DNA from: Streptomyces sp. A1136
GTDB lineage: Bacteria; Actinomycetota; Actinomycetes; Streptomycetales; Streptomycetaceae
Assembly: GCF_004795055.1 (NCBI RefSeq)
Contig: NZ_SSBJ01000010.1
Span: forward strand, 145,084 to 209,083
Reading direction: 5' to 3'
DNA length: 64,000 nt
Shown here: one piece after another, positions 38,716 to 47,358 of the stretch
Layout of the letters: the number at the start of each line of letters is the position of its first letter
How positions within the stretch are numbered: the first letter of the stretch is position 1
Made by a program: the position numbers and the translations under genes
Notes under the pieces: model-generated
What the model was told of the DNA's origin: nothing
The model's database searches: none
What the model saw: the letters and a program-made list of their open reading frames with translations, nothing else

Positions 38716-40851
38716 TCAGCCGAGCCGGGGATCGCGCGGCGGCTGACCGGCCGGGGGCTGCTGTCCCGGCTGCGGCTGCTGCTGCGGGTACTGACCGGGC
38801 TGGGGCTGCTGCCAGGGCTGTCCGGGCTGCGGGTACGGCCGAGGGTCGTACGGCTGGGGCGCCGGCGGCTGCTGGTAGGAGGGCTGCGGCTGGGGGACCC
38901 CGGCCTGCGCGCCCGGCTGGGGCGCTCCCCAGTGGCCCTGCGGGGCCTGCTGCTGGGCGCGGACGAAGTCCTCGGCCACCAGGGCGGAGAGGTTGAAGTA
39001 CGCCTCGCGGGTCTTGGGCCGCATCAGGTCCAGGTCCACTTCGGCGCCGGCCGCGAGGTGCTCGTCGAACGGCACCACGACGACGCCGCGGCAGCGGGTC
39101 TCGAAGTGCTGCACGATGTCCTCGATCTTGATCATCTTGCTGGTCTCGCGGACCCCCGAGATGACGGTGAGCGAGCGGGAGACGAGATCGCCGTACCCGT
39201 GCGCGGACAGCCAGTCGAGGGTGGTGCTCGCGCTGCTCGCGCCGTCCACGGACGGGGTGGAGATGATGATCAGCTGATCGGCGAGGTCGAGGACGCCGCG
39301 CATGGCGGAGTAGAGCAGACCGGTGCCCGAGTCCGTGAGGATGATCGGGTACTGACGGCCCAGCGTCTCGATGGCGCGGCGGTAGTCCTCGTCGTTGAAC
39401 GTGGTCGAGACGGCCGGGTCCACGTCGTTGGCGATGATCTCCAGGCCCGAGGGCGCCTGGGAGGTGAACCGCCGGATGTCCATGTACGAGTTGAGGTACG
39501 GGATCGCCTGGACGAGGTCGCGGATGGTCGCCCCGGTCTCGCGCCGGACACGACGGCCGAGTGTTCCGGCGTCGGGGTTGGCGTCGATGGCCAGGATCTT
39601 GTCCTGGCGCTCGGTGGCGAGCGTCGCGCCCAGCGCGGTGGTCGTGGTGGTCTTGCCGACACCGCCCTTGAGGCTGATCACGGCGATGCGGTAGCAGGAC
39701 ATGACCGGGGTGCGGATGAGTTCGAGCTTGCGCAGACGCTCGGCCTCCGCCGCCTTGCCGCCGAACCGGAAGCCGGAACGGGTCGGCTTGGGCTTCTGCT
39801 TGGCGCGCAGCAGGCGGTCGGAGGACAGCTCGACGGCGGCGGTGTAGCCGAGCGGCGCCCCGCCGGTGGCCGGGCCGGCCTGGTAGGAGGGCTGCGGCCA
39901 CTGTCCACCGGCGCGGGGGTCGTGCGGCGGCTGCGGCTGCGGCTGCGGTTGGGGCTGGGCGGGGGCGGGAGCCGGAACGGGAGCGGGCGTCGGCGCGGGG
40001 GGCGGGAATCCGTATCCGTCCGAGACCTGGTACGTCGGCGGCAGCGCGGGCAGCTCACCGCCCGGTCCCCCGAACGGGGGCTCCGCGGTCGGCGGGACCG
40101 CGTCCGCTGGGGTTACGGGCGGCGCGTAGGGCCCGGGCGGCGTCGCCGCGTAGGGAGCGGGGGGCACGGGCGTGCCCTCGGGCGGCGTGGCGGTGCGGTA
40201 GGGCTGCGCCGGCGGCGCGGCGTCGGCCGGGGGCGCCTGGACCGGCGCGGGTACGGCGTCGGCCGGGGCGGGCGTCGGCGTGGGGGGCGCCGCCTCCACC
40301 GGGGTCGCCTCCACCGGGGTTGCCTCCACCGGGGTCGGCTCGACGGGCGCCGGGGCGGCCGGGGCCGCGTCGGCCGGGGCCTCGGCCACCACGGGCACGG
40401 GAGCCGGCTGCGGGGCGGCGACGGGGGCGGGGACTTGAGCCGGCGCCGGAGCCGGAGCAGCGTCCGCGACGGGCACCGGTGCCGGCATCGGCGCGGGTGC
40501 GGGCGTGGGTGCCGGGGCCGGGTCGGCCGCCGGCGTCGGGACCGCCGGCGGAACGGCGCTGAACACCTGCGGCGGGACCACGGCGTCGGTCGAAGGCGTG
40601 CGCGGGGCCGGCGGCGCGATCCGCATCGTCGGAGGCGACGTCACGTCCGAGGGGCGGTGCGGTTCGAAGCCGCTGCCCTCCGGCAGCGCTGGCACCGACG
40701 CGGCGGGAGCCTGCGCCGCGCCCTGCGTGTACCAGGCCGGAGGGGTGTAGTCGATGGTGAACTCGCCCGTCACCTCGGGCTCCGCATCGGACTGATCGTC
40801 CGTCGGGACGTCCCACGTCCCGCCGCGCCTCTCGTTCCGATCGCCGCTCAC
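38716..40851 (-). CDS. EspI-like protein: disordered Pro-rich region plus MinD/ParA-type ATPase
   Basis: 711 residues. The first ~345 residues are Pro/Ala-rich with repeated VEATP-type units. The ATPase domain then carries the deviant Walker [12 protein letters not shown] (first Lys near residue 394), [15 protein letters not shown] and [15 protein letters not shown]. The last ~100 residues are Gln/Pro-rich. This architecture matches EspI of mycobacterial ESX loci, where a Pro-rich arm precedes a MinD-like ATPase. GTG at 40851 has AGGAGG at good spacing and is preferred to a longer frame to 40908. It is the last gene of the minus-strand ESX run. Confidence 0.85.
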   Translation of the reverse strand: MSGDRNERRGGTWDVPTDDQSDAEPEVTGEFTIDYTPPAWYTQGAAQAPAASVPALPEGSGFEPHRPSDVTSPPTMRIAPPAPRTPSTDAVVPPQVFSAVPPAVPTPAADPAPAPTPAPAPMPAPVPVADAAPAPAPAQVPAPVAAPQPAPVPVVAEAPADAAPAAPAPVEPTPVEATPVEATPVEAAPPTPTPAPADAVPAPVQAPPADAAPPAQPYRTATPPEGTPVPPAPYAATPPGPYAPPVTPADAVPPTAEPPFGGPGGELPALPPTYQVSDGYGFPPPAPTPAPVPAPAPAQPQPQPQPQPPHDPRAGGQWPQPSYQAGPATGGAPLGYTAAVELSSDRLLRAKQKPKPTRSGFRFGGKAAEAERLRKLELIRTPVMSCYRIAVISLKGGVGKTTTTTALGATLATERQDKILAIDANPDAGTLGRRVRRETGATIRDLVQAIPYLNSYMDIRRFTSQAPSGLEIIANDVDPAVSTTFNDEDYRRAIETLGRQYPIILTDSGTGLLYSAMRGVLDLADQLIIISTPSVDGASSASTTLDWLSAHGYGDLVSRSLTVISGVRETSKMIKIEDIVQHFETRCRGVVVVPFDEHLAAGAEVDLDLMRPKTREAYFNLSALVAEDFVRAQQQAPQGHWGAPQPGAQAGVPQPQPSYQQPPAPQPYDPRPYPQPGQPWQQPQPGQYPQQQPQPGQQPPAGQPPRDPRLG

Positions 40852-41009
40852 TGAGTCCTCCTGGTCTGTCGAACACCGGTCAGGCGCCCACCTCGACGCC
40901 GCGCCCACGCTCAGCCTAATCGCGCGCCGCCGCCCCGTTCGCCCCCGTACCCCGGCTCACACCACCGCGGCGCCGCCCCGACGCGTCAGCCGGTTGGTCG
41001 GTCGGTCGG

Positions 41010-41708
41010 TCAGTCGATCCGTCGCGCCGGGCCCAACAGGCCCGTCTCGGTGTCGGTGCCCTGCGTCATGACGAACTTCCGGTCGCGCGGGGTGCACCAC
41101 AGCGTGACCCCGTCCCCCAGCGTCGGCAGCGATTCGACCGCCGCCCGCGGCAGGTGCATCAGGCGGCCGACCTGCTCGGCCTCGTCGGGGGACACCCGCT
41201 GCACCCCCACCAGGGACGCGTTGCGCATCAGCCGGGGCGCCGCCGGGCTCAGGTACGGCAGCAGGGTCAGCACCGACTGCCACGGCCCCGCCACCACCCG
41301 CCCGCGCGGCGGCCGCATGCCGCAGTCCCGCACCACCAGCACCGGGCTGCCCGCCGAGGCGCCCTGCGGGGGCACCCGCCCGACGTCGTGCAGCGTGACG
41401 CACTGCTGACCGCCGCCCGCGGCCTGGGCCAGCCCGGACCACACCTGCCCCCGCCCCGTCTCCACCGCGACCCGCGCCCCGGTGGCCGCCGCGCGCAGCG
41501 CCAGCACCTGCGCCGTCCACAGGCCGCCGACCAGCGTCACCTCGTACGGCGTGGGTCGGTTGACGCCCAGCACCGCCGGGCGGCCCTCGGCGTCCACTCC
41601 GATGACGACCCCGTCGTCGGCGACGGGCAGGGCCAGCGCGTCCAGGTCGGCCGCCGGGACCACATGTCGTTCACGGCGCGGCCCGATCAGCCCGAAACCG
41701 CCCCTCAT
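41010..41708 (-). CDS. unrecognised protein coupled to eccE in the ESX locus
   Basis: 232 residues; not recognised. No signal peptide or membrane helix. The N-terminal region has RRERHVVPAADLDALALPVADDGVVIGVD, and the middle reads VTLVGGLWTAQVLALRAAATGARV, resembling a nucleotide-fold strand-helix. The C-terminal part has LPRAAVESLPTLGDGVTLWCTPRDRKFVMT. Its start overlaps the eccE stop (ATGA at 41705-41708), so stoichiometric production with EccE is likely. A role in the ESX apparatus is inferred from position only; EspG-type chaperone function is possible but not supported by motifs. Confidence 0.75.
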   Translation of the reverse strand: MRGGFGLIGPRRERHVVPAADLDALALPVADDGVVIGVDAEGRPAVLGVNRPTPYEVTLVGGLWTAQVLALRAAATGARVAVETGRGQVWSGLAQAAGGGQQCVTLHDVGRVPPQGASAGSPVLVVRDCGMRPPRGRVVAGPWQSVLTLLPYLSPAAPRLMRNASLVGVQRVSPDEAEQVGRLMHLPRAAVESLPTLGDGVTLWCTPRDRKFVMTQGTDTETGLLGPARRID

Positions 41709-42979
41709 CGCGTTCCTCCCAGCGGCAGCGAGGCCAGCAGGCCCGGTACCTGTTCGCGGTCGAGGCGGACGAGCCCCGTCTTCACGCCCCGAGCCGTCCG
41801 CTCCAGTTCACGGCGGGCGGCGACCAGTTCCTCGTCGCTGCGCCCGGTCACCCGTACGTGCCCGGTCAGCGTCACGCCCTGACGCTCGGCCGGGGCCATC
41901 GTCAGGCTGAAGTTCGTCGCGAGCGCGGGCAGCGAGGTCAGCAGCGCCACGAACTGCGGCAGCGCCGCGCCCGCGCCGCCCAACTGCGGCCAGCGGCCGA
42001 TCCAGTACGTGGTGTGCCTGCGGTCGTCGCAGCGCCACGTCCGCGCCGTCTCCTCCGTGCGACGCCCGGTGCCCGCGGCCCGGCCGGCCTGGGTGATCGC
42101 CCGGGGGTTCGCGCACGAGGAGGTCGCCAGCGCGCTCGTCAGCTCCTGCTCGGTGAGCACCACGGCCCGGAAGCCCGCGCCGGTCAGCCGGCTCGCCAGC
42201 TGGTCCGCGATCCGCACCAGACACCGCTGGGCGCCGCCCAGTCCGCCACCGCGCGCCGTGACCGCCTCGGGGCACAGCTCCGGGTCCAACTTGAGCGCGA
42301 TCCACGTCAGTCGCACCGCCGGGGTGCCCGTACTGGCCTGGAGCGGCGCGTAGTTGCGGGTGGCCATGGCCTGGGGCGGCAGGTGCGGGGCCGGAGCCGG
42401 CTGGGTGTGCTGGACCAACTGGGCCGACTCCAACCGGATCCCGTCCACTTCGAGGACGTCCCGTACGAGGCCCAGGGGCAGCGGACGCGCCCCCCGGTCC
42501 GGTCGCAGGGCGGTGGCGTCCATGTCGACCTGGACGACCGCCGTCAGGAACGTGCCGTCGCCGACCATCCCGACCGGCCGCCGGTCACGGTCGCCGAACG
42601 TCAGGGTCCGCAGGGCCGGTTCGGCTTCGACGAGCGGGGCCAGGCCGGGCTCGACACCGGCCGGCGCGGGGCGTCCGGCGGCCCGGCGGCGTCGGGCGCG
42701 CAGGGCGAGCGCGCCCGCGATCCACTCGGGAAGGGAGCGCTGGTGGCGGCGTACGACCGCGAGCGGCACCAGGACCAGGGCCAGCGCTCCCGCGGGCACC
42801 ATCAGCAGCGGTTCCACGACCCAGGCCACCAGCAGGGCGGCGGCCGCGATCTGCAGGAGCACCAACTGTTGCAGTCGAAACGGCCCGAACCGGCCCGGGC
42901 TCGACCGCGGATGCGGTGTGACCCCGGCGCGTGCCGGTGTGGTCGAGGTCGTCCGTGGCTCCGTCGCGGTGGCCGTCAC
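41705..42979 (-). CDS. eccE: type VII secretion protein EccE
   Basis: 424 residues. Two adjacent hydrophobic segments near 36-75 (QLVLLQIAAAALLVAWVV and MVPAGALALVLVPLAVV) are followed by a large cytoplasmic domain with WIALKLDPELCPEAV, GFRAVVLTEQEL, and TYWIGRWPQLG. This arrangement is that of EccE, a peripheral subunit of the ESX membrane complex. It is divergent from eccB, and its stop overlaps the next gene. Confidence 0.82.
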   Translation of the reverse strand: MTATATEPRTTSTTPARAGVTPHPRSSPGRFGPFRLQQLVLLQIAAAALLVAWVVEPLLMVPAGALALVLVPLAVVRRHQRSLPEWIAGALALRARRRRAAGRPAPAGVEPGLAPLVEAEPALRTLTFGDRDRRPVGMVGDGTFLTAVVQVDMDATALRPDRGARPLPLGLVRDVLEVDGIRLESAQLVQHTQPAPAPHLPPQAMATRNYAPLQASTGTPAVRLTWIALKLDPELCPEAVTARGGGLGGAQRCLVRIADQLASRLTGAGFRAVVLTEQELTSALATSSCANPRAITQAGRAAGTGRRTEETARTWRCDDRRHTTYWIGRWPQLGGAGAALPQFVALLTSLPALATNFSLTMAPAERQGVTLTGHVRVTGRSDEELVAARRELERTARGVKTGLVRLDREQVPGLLASLPLGGTR

Positions 42980-43159
42980 TCGCGCACCTCCCCATCCCCG
43001 GGGGCGGGCCCCGTACGCTCCTGCGCGGCGGTCGCCGCCGCGCCCCGAAGTCCTGTGCGTTCCGCCCCGACGAGCCCCTGACCGCCCAGGTCCGCGGCCC
43101 GCTTGGTGGCCGACTGAGCCTACCCGCCCCGTGCGTACCGTCCGTCAGGAGGCATAGTA

Positions 43160-43192
43160 GGTCCCCGGTCCGATCATCGAGGCCCGGGGACC
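43160..43192. promoter_or_regulatory. inverted repeat in the eccE-eccB divergent region
   Basis: GGTCCCCGG and CCGGGGACC (9 bp) are separated by 15 bases in the 253-bp region between the divergent eccE and eccB starts. It may be an operator or a leader hairpin of eccB. No clear -10/-35 pair was found here. Confidence 0.3.
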
Positions 43193-43232
43193 GGTGTCCG
43201 CTACCGGGCCGTGCGGCGAGAATCAGGCGGTC

Positions 43233-44810
43233 ATGGCATCACGACGTGATGAGCTCAACGCGTACACCTTCGCGAAGCGGCGCACGGTGGCGGCGTTCCT
43301 CCAGCCCTCGGCCACCGGAACCGAGGAAGGCGCGCCCCGCCCGTTGCGCGCCGTGCTCCCCGGTCTGGTGGTCGGTGCGCTCGTGGTCGCGGGTTTCGGC
43401 GCCTGGGGCATGTTCAAACCGCAGGCCCCCAAGGGCTGGGACGAGCCCGGCACCCAGGTCATCGTCGGCAAGCAGTCGACGACCCGGTACGTGGTCCTGA
43501 CGACCAAGGTCAACGGCAAGGCCCAGACCCGGCTGCACCCCGTCCTCAACCTCGCCTCCGCCCGACTGCTGCTGGACCCGGCGAAGTTCAAGGTCGTGCA
43601 GATCGACGACAAGATCCTGGACGCGGGCAAGCCGCCCCGCGGCCCGATCATCGGCATCCCCTACGCCCCCGACCGGCTGCCCGCCCCCGCCGACGCCGGC
43701 AAGGCCAAGCGCTGGGTCGTCTGCCAACAGCCCGGCGGCAACGGCAAGGGCGTGCAGACCGCCGCCTTCGTCCTCGCCGACCGTGAGGCGAAACTGATGG
43801 ACGACGGCCGCAAGACCGCCGACGGGCAGTTGCTGTACGTGCAGAACACCGGTGGCGCCAAGGAGCGTTACCTCATCGACGCGGCCGGCACGAAATACCG
43901 GTTCCCCGAGGGCACCGCCGACGCCGGAACCCTCACCACGGCCCTGGTCGGCACCGGCGCCACCCCCCAGCCGGTCACCGAGCAGTGGCTGGCCACCCTC
44001 ACCCCCGGCGACGACCTGGCCTTCCCCCAACTGCCCGGCAAGGCCGGGGAGAAGGCGAACGTCCAGGGCCTGGGAACCGCCGACAACAAGGTCGGCATGG
44101 TGCTGACCGCCCAAACGGGCTCCGGCACACAGCACTACGTCGTCCTGCCCGACCGGGTCGCGCCCGTCTCGGAGTTCGTGGCCTGGCTGCTGATCTCGGC
44201 GCCCGCGACCGACACCCTCAACATGCACGGCAAGGCCCGCGAGGTGGACCTACAGTCCCTCAACCCGGACGCCACCCCGTTCAAGAACGACGCCAAGTGG
44301 CCCCAGCGCAAGGGTTCGCAGGTCAACCGGGTCACCGCCGCCCCCGGCTCCGCGCAGGGCGCCGCCCTGCGCGACACGGTCTGCGCGGTGCTGCGCTCCG
44401 TCGACGGACAGGGCAACCCGACGCTCAGCACCTGGGCCGGTACCGGCTTCCCCGTCGACATCGCCGCCAGCGGCACCGGCGCGTACGTCACCCCCGGCTC
44501 GGGGCTGCTCTACACCCAGGTCCAGGGCCGCCAGACCACAGCCGGCGGTTCGATGTTCCTGGTCACCGACACCGGCCTGCGCTACGCGGTGCAGGCCAAC
44601 GGCGACAGCGACGCCGAACAGTCCAAGATCGGGGCGGGCGGCCCGAAGGAGCAGGGCGCCGGCGACGGTCGGCCCGAGGCGAGCCAAGCGCAGATCCGGC
44701 TCGGCTACGGCGCGGTCACCCCCGCCATGGTGCCCATCGCCTGGTCGGAGTTCCTCTCCAAGGGACCGCGGCTGGACACCAACTCCGCCCGTCAGCCGCA
44801 GGGCTCGTGA
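43233..44810 (+). CDS. eccB: type VII secretion protein EccB
   Basis: 525 residues. The N-terminal RRDELNAYTFAKRRTVAAFL is the family signature. A single membrane helix follows at ~48-68 (AVLPGLVVGALVVAGFGAWG), then a long extracytoplasmic region with R1-R4-type repeats (TRLHPVLNLASARLLL). ATG at 43233 is supported by the start of similarity. Two cysteines (WVVCQQPGG and DTVCAVL) could form the conserved disulfide. Its stop overlaps a GTG that could start the mycosin gene. Confidence 0.93.
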   Translation: MASRRDELNAYTFAKRRTVAAFLQPSATGTEEGAPRPLRAVLPGLVVGALVVAGFGAWGMFKPQAPKGWDEPGTQVIVGKQSTTRYVVLTTKVNGKAQTRLHPVLNLASARLLLDPAKFKVVQIDDKILDAGKPPRGPIIGIPYAPDRLPAPADAGKAKRWVVCQQPGGNGKGVQTAAFVLADREAKLMDDGRKTADGQLLYVQNTGGAKERYLIDAAGTKYRFPEGTADAGTLTTALVGTGATPQPVTEQWLATLTPGDDLAFPQLPGKAGEKANVQGLGTADNKVGMVLTAQTGSGTQHYVVLPDRVAPVSEFVAWLLISAPATDTLNMHGKAREVDLQSLNPDATPFKNDAKWPQRKGSQVNRVTAAPGSAQGAALRDTVCAVLRSVDGQGNPTLSTWAGTGFPVDIAASGTGAYVTPGSGLLYTQVQGRQTTAGGSMFLVTDTGLRYAVQANGDSDAEQSKIGAGGPKEQGAGDGRPEASQAQIRLGYGAVTPAMVPIAWSEFLSKGPRLDTNSARQPQGS

Positions 44811-44821
44811 GGACGCCGCCG

Positions 44822-46069
44822 ATGCCCCAGCGACCGTCCGGGCGCCGCCGCGCGGCCACCCGGGGCCTGCTCCTGAGCGCCGCCCTCGCCCTCGTCGCGG
44901 CCTGCGGTACGGCGGCCACCACCGCCCCGGCGGCGCCGCCGGCCCCGTACGCCCTCTCCCTCGCCGGCGCGGGCGAGTGCACCTTCCCGATGAAGCAGCA
45001 GATCGCCGACCGCCCCTGGGCCCTGCAACGGGTGCTCCTGGACGCCCTGTGGGCCCGCACCCGGGGCAAGGGCGTCCGCGTCGCCGTCATCGACACCGGC
45101 GTGGACCGGGCCAACCCGCAGCTCGGCAGCGCCCTCGACATCGGCGCGGGCAAGGACTTCGTCGACCCCAAGGGCGGTGACGGCACCAACGACACGGTGG
45201 GCCACGGCAGCAAGGTCGCCGGACTCATCGCCGCCCGGCCGCAGGAGGGCACCGGCTTCGTCGGTCTCGCGCCGGAGGCCACCGTCATCCCGATCCGGCA
45301 GAACGACGGGCAGGGCAACGGCAACGCCGCGACCCTGGCCCAGGCCATCGACCACGCGGTGGCCAAGGGCGCCCAGGTCGTCAACATCTCCCAGGACACC
45401 GACGTCCCGCTGACCGCGGACTCCGAGCTGGCCAAGGCCGTCCAGCGGGCCCTCGACGCGAAGGTGGTGGTCGTCGCCTCGGCCGGCAACGACGGCCTCA
45501 CCGGGCAGAAGCGCAAGACCTACCCGGCGGCCTTCCCCGGCGTCCTCGCCGTCGCGGCCTCCGACCGCAACAACGAACGGGCCGCCTTCTCCCAGCCCGG
45601 CGACTTCATCGGCGTCGCCGCCCCCGGCGTCGACATGGTCTCCACCGTCCCCGGCTTCGGCCAGTGCGTCGACAACGGTACGAGCTTCTCCGCGCCCTAC
45701 GTCGCCGGAGTCGCCGCCCTGCTGCGCGCCGCGCACCCGGACTGGAGCGCGCAGCAGATCGTCTGGCAGATCGAGAACACCGCCGAACGCTCCGTGAACG
45801 GCCACGACGACTACGTCGGCTGGGGCGTCGTCGACCCGGTACGGGCCCTCACCCAGGACCGCGAACCCCCCAAGGCGCCCGCCCCGGACCCGGGCCCGCC
45901 GCCGGCGGCCGCCCCGCAGGCGGCGGCGCTGCACCTCACCGAGACGGTGCAGGAGCGGGACGAGCGGTTCGGTACGTACGCCCTGGGAACCGCCGTCGTC
46001 CTCATCGCCGTCATCGCGGGCACGGCGACCGTCGTGCGCGACGCCCGCGGGCGTCGACGCCGGCCCTGA
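44822..46069 (+). CDS. mycP: mycosin: membrane-bound subtilisin-like protease of the ESX locus
   Basis: 415 residues, S8 family. Catalytic triad: D91 in VIDTGVD, H128 in GHGSKVAGL, S288 in GTSFSAPYVAG. The N-terminal signal ends in LVAAC (C28), which looks like a lipobox, and a C-terminal membrane helix (ALGTAVVLIAVIAGTATVV) with a basic tail is typical of mycosins. A Pro/Ala linker precedes the helix. ATG at 44822 has GAGGA at good spacing; the GTG at 44807, overlapping the eccB stop, is the alternative. Mycosins stabilise the ESX complex and may process substrates. Confidence 0.92.
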   Translation: MPQRPSGRRRAATRGLLLSAALALVAACGTAATTAPAAPPAPYALSLAGAGECTFPMKQQIADRPWALQRVLLDALWARTRGKGVRVAVIDTGVDRANPQLGSALDIGAGKDFVDPKGGDGTNDTVGHGSKVAGLIAARPQEGTGFVGLAPEATVIPIRQNDGQGNGNAATLAQAIDHAVAKGAQVVNISQDTDVPLTADSELAKAVQRALDAKVVVVASAGNDGLTGQKRKTYPAAFPGVLAVAASDRNNERAAFSQPGDFIGVAAPGVDMVSTVPGFGQCVDNGTSFSAPYVAGVAALLRAAHPDWSAQQIVWQIENTAERSVNGHDDYVGWGVVDPVRALTQDREPPKAPAPDPGPPPAAAPQAAALHLTETVQERDERFGTYALGTAVVLIAVIAGTATVVRDARGRRRRP

Positions 46070-46106
46070 CGGCGGTCCGGTCCATCACCGCAGCGCCATA
46101 CCGGTG

Positions 46107-46135
46107 TTGGGACGGTCCGGTGGACTGGCTAGAGT
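46107..46135 (+). promoter_or_regulatory. predicted promoter of the WXG100 gene pair
   Basis: TTGGGA (46107-46112), a 17-bp spacer and TAGAGT (46130-46135) match a vegetative Streptomyces promoter, in the 214-bp gap between the mycosin and first WXG100 genes. The implied 5' leader is about 140 bases. Confidence 0.6.
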
Positions 46136-46283
46136 GACGGCAGGCTTCACGACTGTGATCGGGGGATGGCGTGAAGCGGAGGGGGATTTCCCGGAGCGTG
46201 TGGCTTGATTCCGCGCCCGGTACGCCTGCTCCGCCGCGCAATCCGCCGGTTCTGCCGGCGAATTGAGAAGTGAGGAGCTTCGG

Positions 46284-46604
46284 ATGACGAGCAATTTCGG
46301 ACTTGCGGACGATCCGGTCGTCAAGGCGGCCAACAGGATCTCCGAGACGGCCGAGGCCGTGTCGCGGCAGTCCCGTGAACTGGCCGACATCATCGCCACG
46401 GTGAGCGCGGGCTGGACCGGCGTGGGCGCCGGCGGCTTCATCAAGGCCCAGGAGGACATCAACCTGGACCACGACCAGATCCGCCGACTGCTCGGCGTCC
46501 TGCACCACGCGGTGTCGGAGACCAAGAACCTGACCAACGCCCAGGACGAGGACGTGCGGGCGGCCTTCGCCGCCGCCAACAAGTCCGGACTCAACAACAT
46601 CTGA
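46284..46604 (+). CDS. WXG100 family protein, EsxA/EsxB-like (first of pair)
   Basis: 106 residues, two predicted helices separated by the turn W44-T45-G46 (SAGWTGVGAGGF). It has no signal peptide and is the typical size of a secreted ESX substrate. ATG at 46284 has GAGGAG at ideal distance. The C-terminus (ANKSGLNNI) lacks the usual YxxxD/E secretion motif, which in known pairs only one partner carries. A second WXG100 gene follows 45 bp downstream, and the two are expected to form a heterodimer. Confidence 0.9.
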   Translation: MTSNFGLADDPVVKAANRISETAEAVSRQSRELADIIATVSAGWTGVGAGGFIKAQEDINLDHDQIRRLLGVLHHAVSETKNLTNAQDEDVRAAFAAANKSGLNNI

Positions 46605-46649
46605 TCCCGGCCCCGTTGCCCACAACGCCCCCGCGCGAAGGAGAAGACC

Positions 46650-46952
46650 GTGTCCGACGGCCACACCAAGGTCAGGTACGAGAGCGTCCAGCAGATGGCG
46701 GACCGCATCCGAGTGGTCTCGCAGAACATCCTCAAGGACCTGGACGAGATGGACACCGCCGTCAAGGTGGTCACCGACACCTGGGACGGTGAGGCGCACC
46801 GCGAGTACGTCGCCCTCCAGAAGAAGTACAAGGCCGCCGCCGACCACATGCACAAGCAGCTGGAGACCGTCGCCCAGCTCATCGAGCGCGGCAAGGGCGA
46901 CTACCACGCCACGGACATCAAGGCCTCGCGCCTGTTCACCGAGGCCTACTGA
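46650..46952 (+). CDS. WXG100 family protein, EsxA/EsxB-like (second of pair)
   Basis: 100 residues, helix-turn-helix with W45-D46-G47 in TDTWDGEAHREYVAL. The C-terminal segment (GDYHATDIKASRLFTEAY) contains Tyr/Asp spacing resembling the ESX export signal, so this partner may carry it. GTG at 46650 has AAGGAG at good spacing. A 14-bp hairpin ends the transcript. The A/B designation cannot be decided from sequence alone. Confidence 0.9.
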   Translation: MSDGHTKVRYESVQQMADRIRVVSQNILKDLDEMDTAVKVVTDTWDGEAHREYVALQKKYKAAADHMHKQLETVAQLIERGKGDYHATDIKASRLFTEAY

Positions 46953-46970
46953 GCCCGCCGGTCCACGACG

Positions 46971-47001
46971 AAGGGGCGCGCCCGCACCGGGCGCGCCCCT
47001 T
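46971..47001. terminator. bidirectional hairpin between the WXG100 and DUF397 genes
   Basis: AAGGGGCGCGCCCG pairs perfectly with CGGGCGCGCCCCTT around a three-base loop, between convergent genes. It lies 18 bases past the second WXG100 stop. Confidence 0.85.
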
Positions 47002-47035
47002 CGCGCGTTCTCGGGCCGTCCCGGCCGGAGCCGGG

Positions 47036-47269
47036 TCAGCGCAGGTCGAACTCGCCGTCGCGGGCGCCGAGCACGAAGGCCTCCCACTCGGCCGCCGTGT
47101 ACCGCAGGACGGTGTCCCGGTCCAGCGAGGACCGCATGGCCACCGCCCCGTCGGGCAGCTTCGCGATCTCCACGCGCTCCTCGTCGGGACTGGTCCCGGG
47201 CGGGCCCTCCCACTCGACGCCGCTGATGTCGAGCGCGTACAGCTCGTCCTTCTCCTGCTGGGACCCCAT
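47036..47269 (-). CDS. DUF397-family protein in the ESX locus (possible BldB orthologue)
   Basis: 77 residues, acidic. The DUF397 pattern is visible: a Trp after a short N-terminal strand (GVEWEGPPG), ERVEIAKLPDGAVAMRSS, and the closing YTAAEWEAFVLGARDGEFD. ATG at 47269 has GGAAGG upstream. From memory, the S. coelicolor developmental protein BldB is of this family and is encoded close to the ESX genes, so this is a candidate orthologue, but paralogues are numerous. It is tucked between the WXG100 pair and eccC. Confidence 0.8.
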   Translation of the reverse strand: MGSQQEKDELYALDISGVEWEGPPGTSPDEERVEIAKLPDGAVAMRSSLDRDTVLRYTAAEWEAFVLGARDGEFDLR

Positions 47270-47358
47270 GGCGCGGCCTTCCCTTCGTGCGACTGCGGTG
47301 CAGCGTTCTGGCCCGATTATCGGTGCCCGGGCGACGTCACGGGGAGCGTTCGCGCTTC

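Noticed and set aside
46263..46604. Longer start of the first WXG100 protein
   Set aside because: The in-frame start at 46263 has no ribosome site, and GAGGAG is positioned for ATG at 46284.
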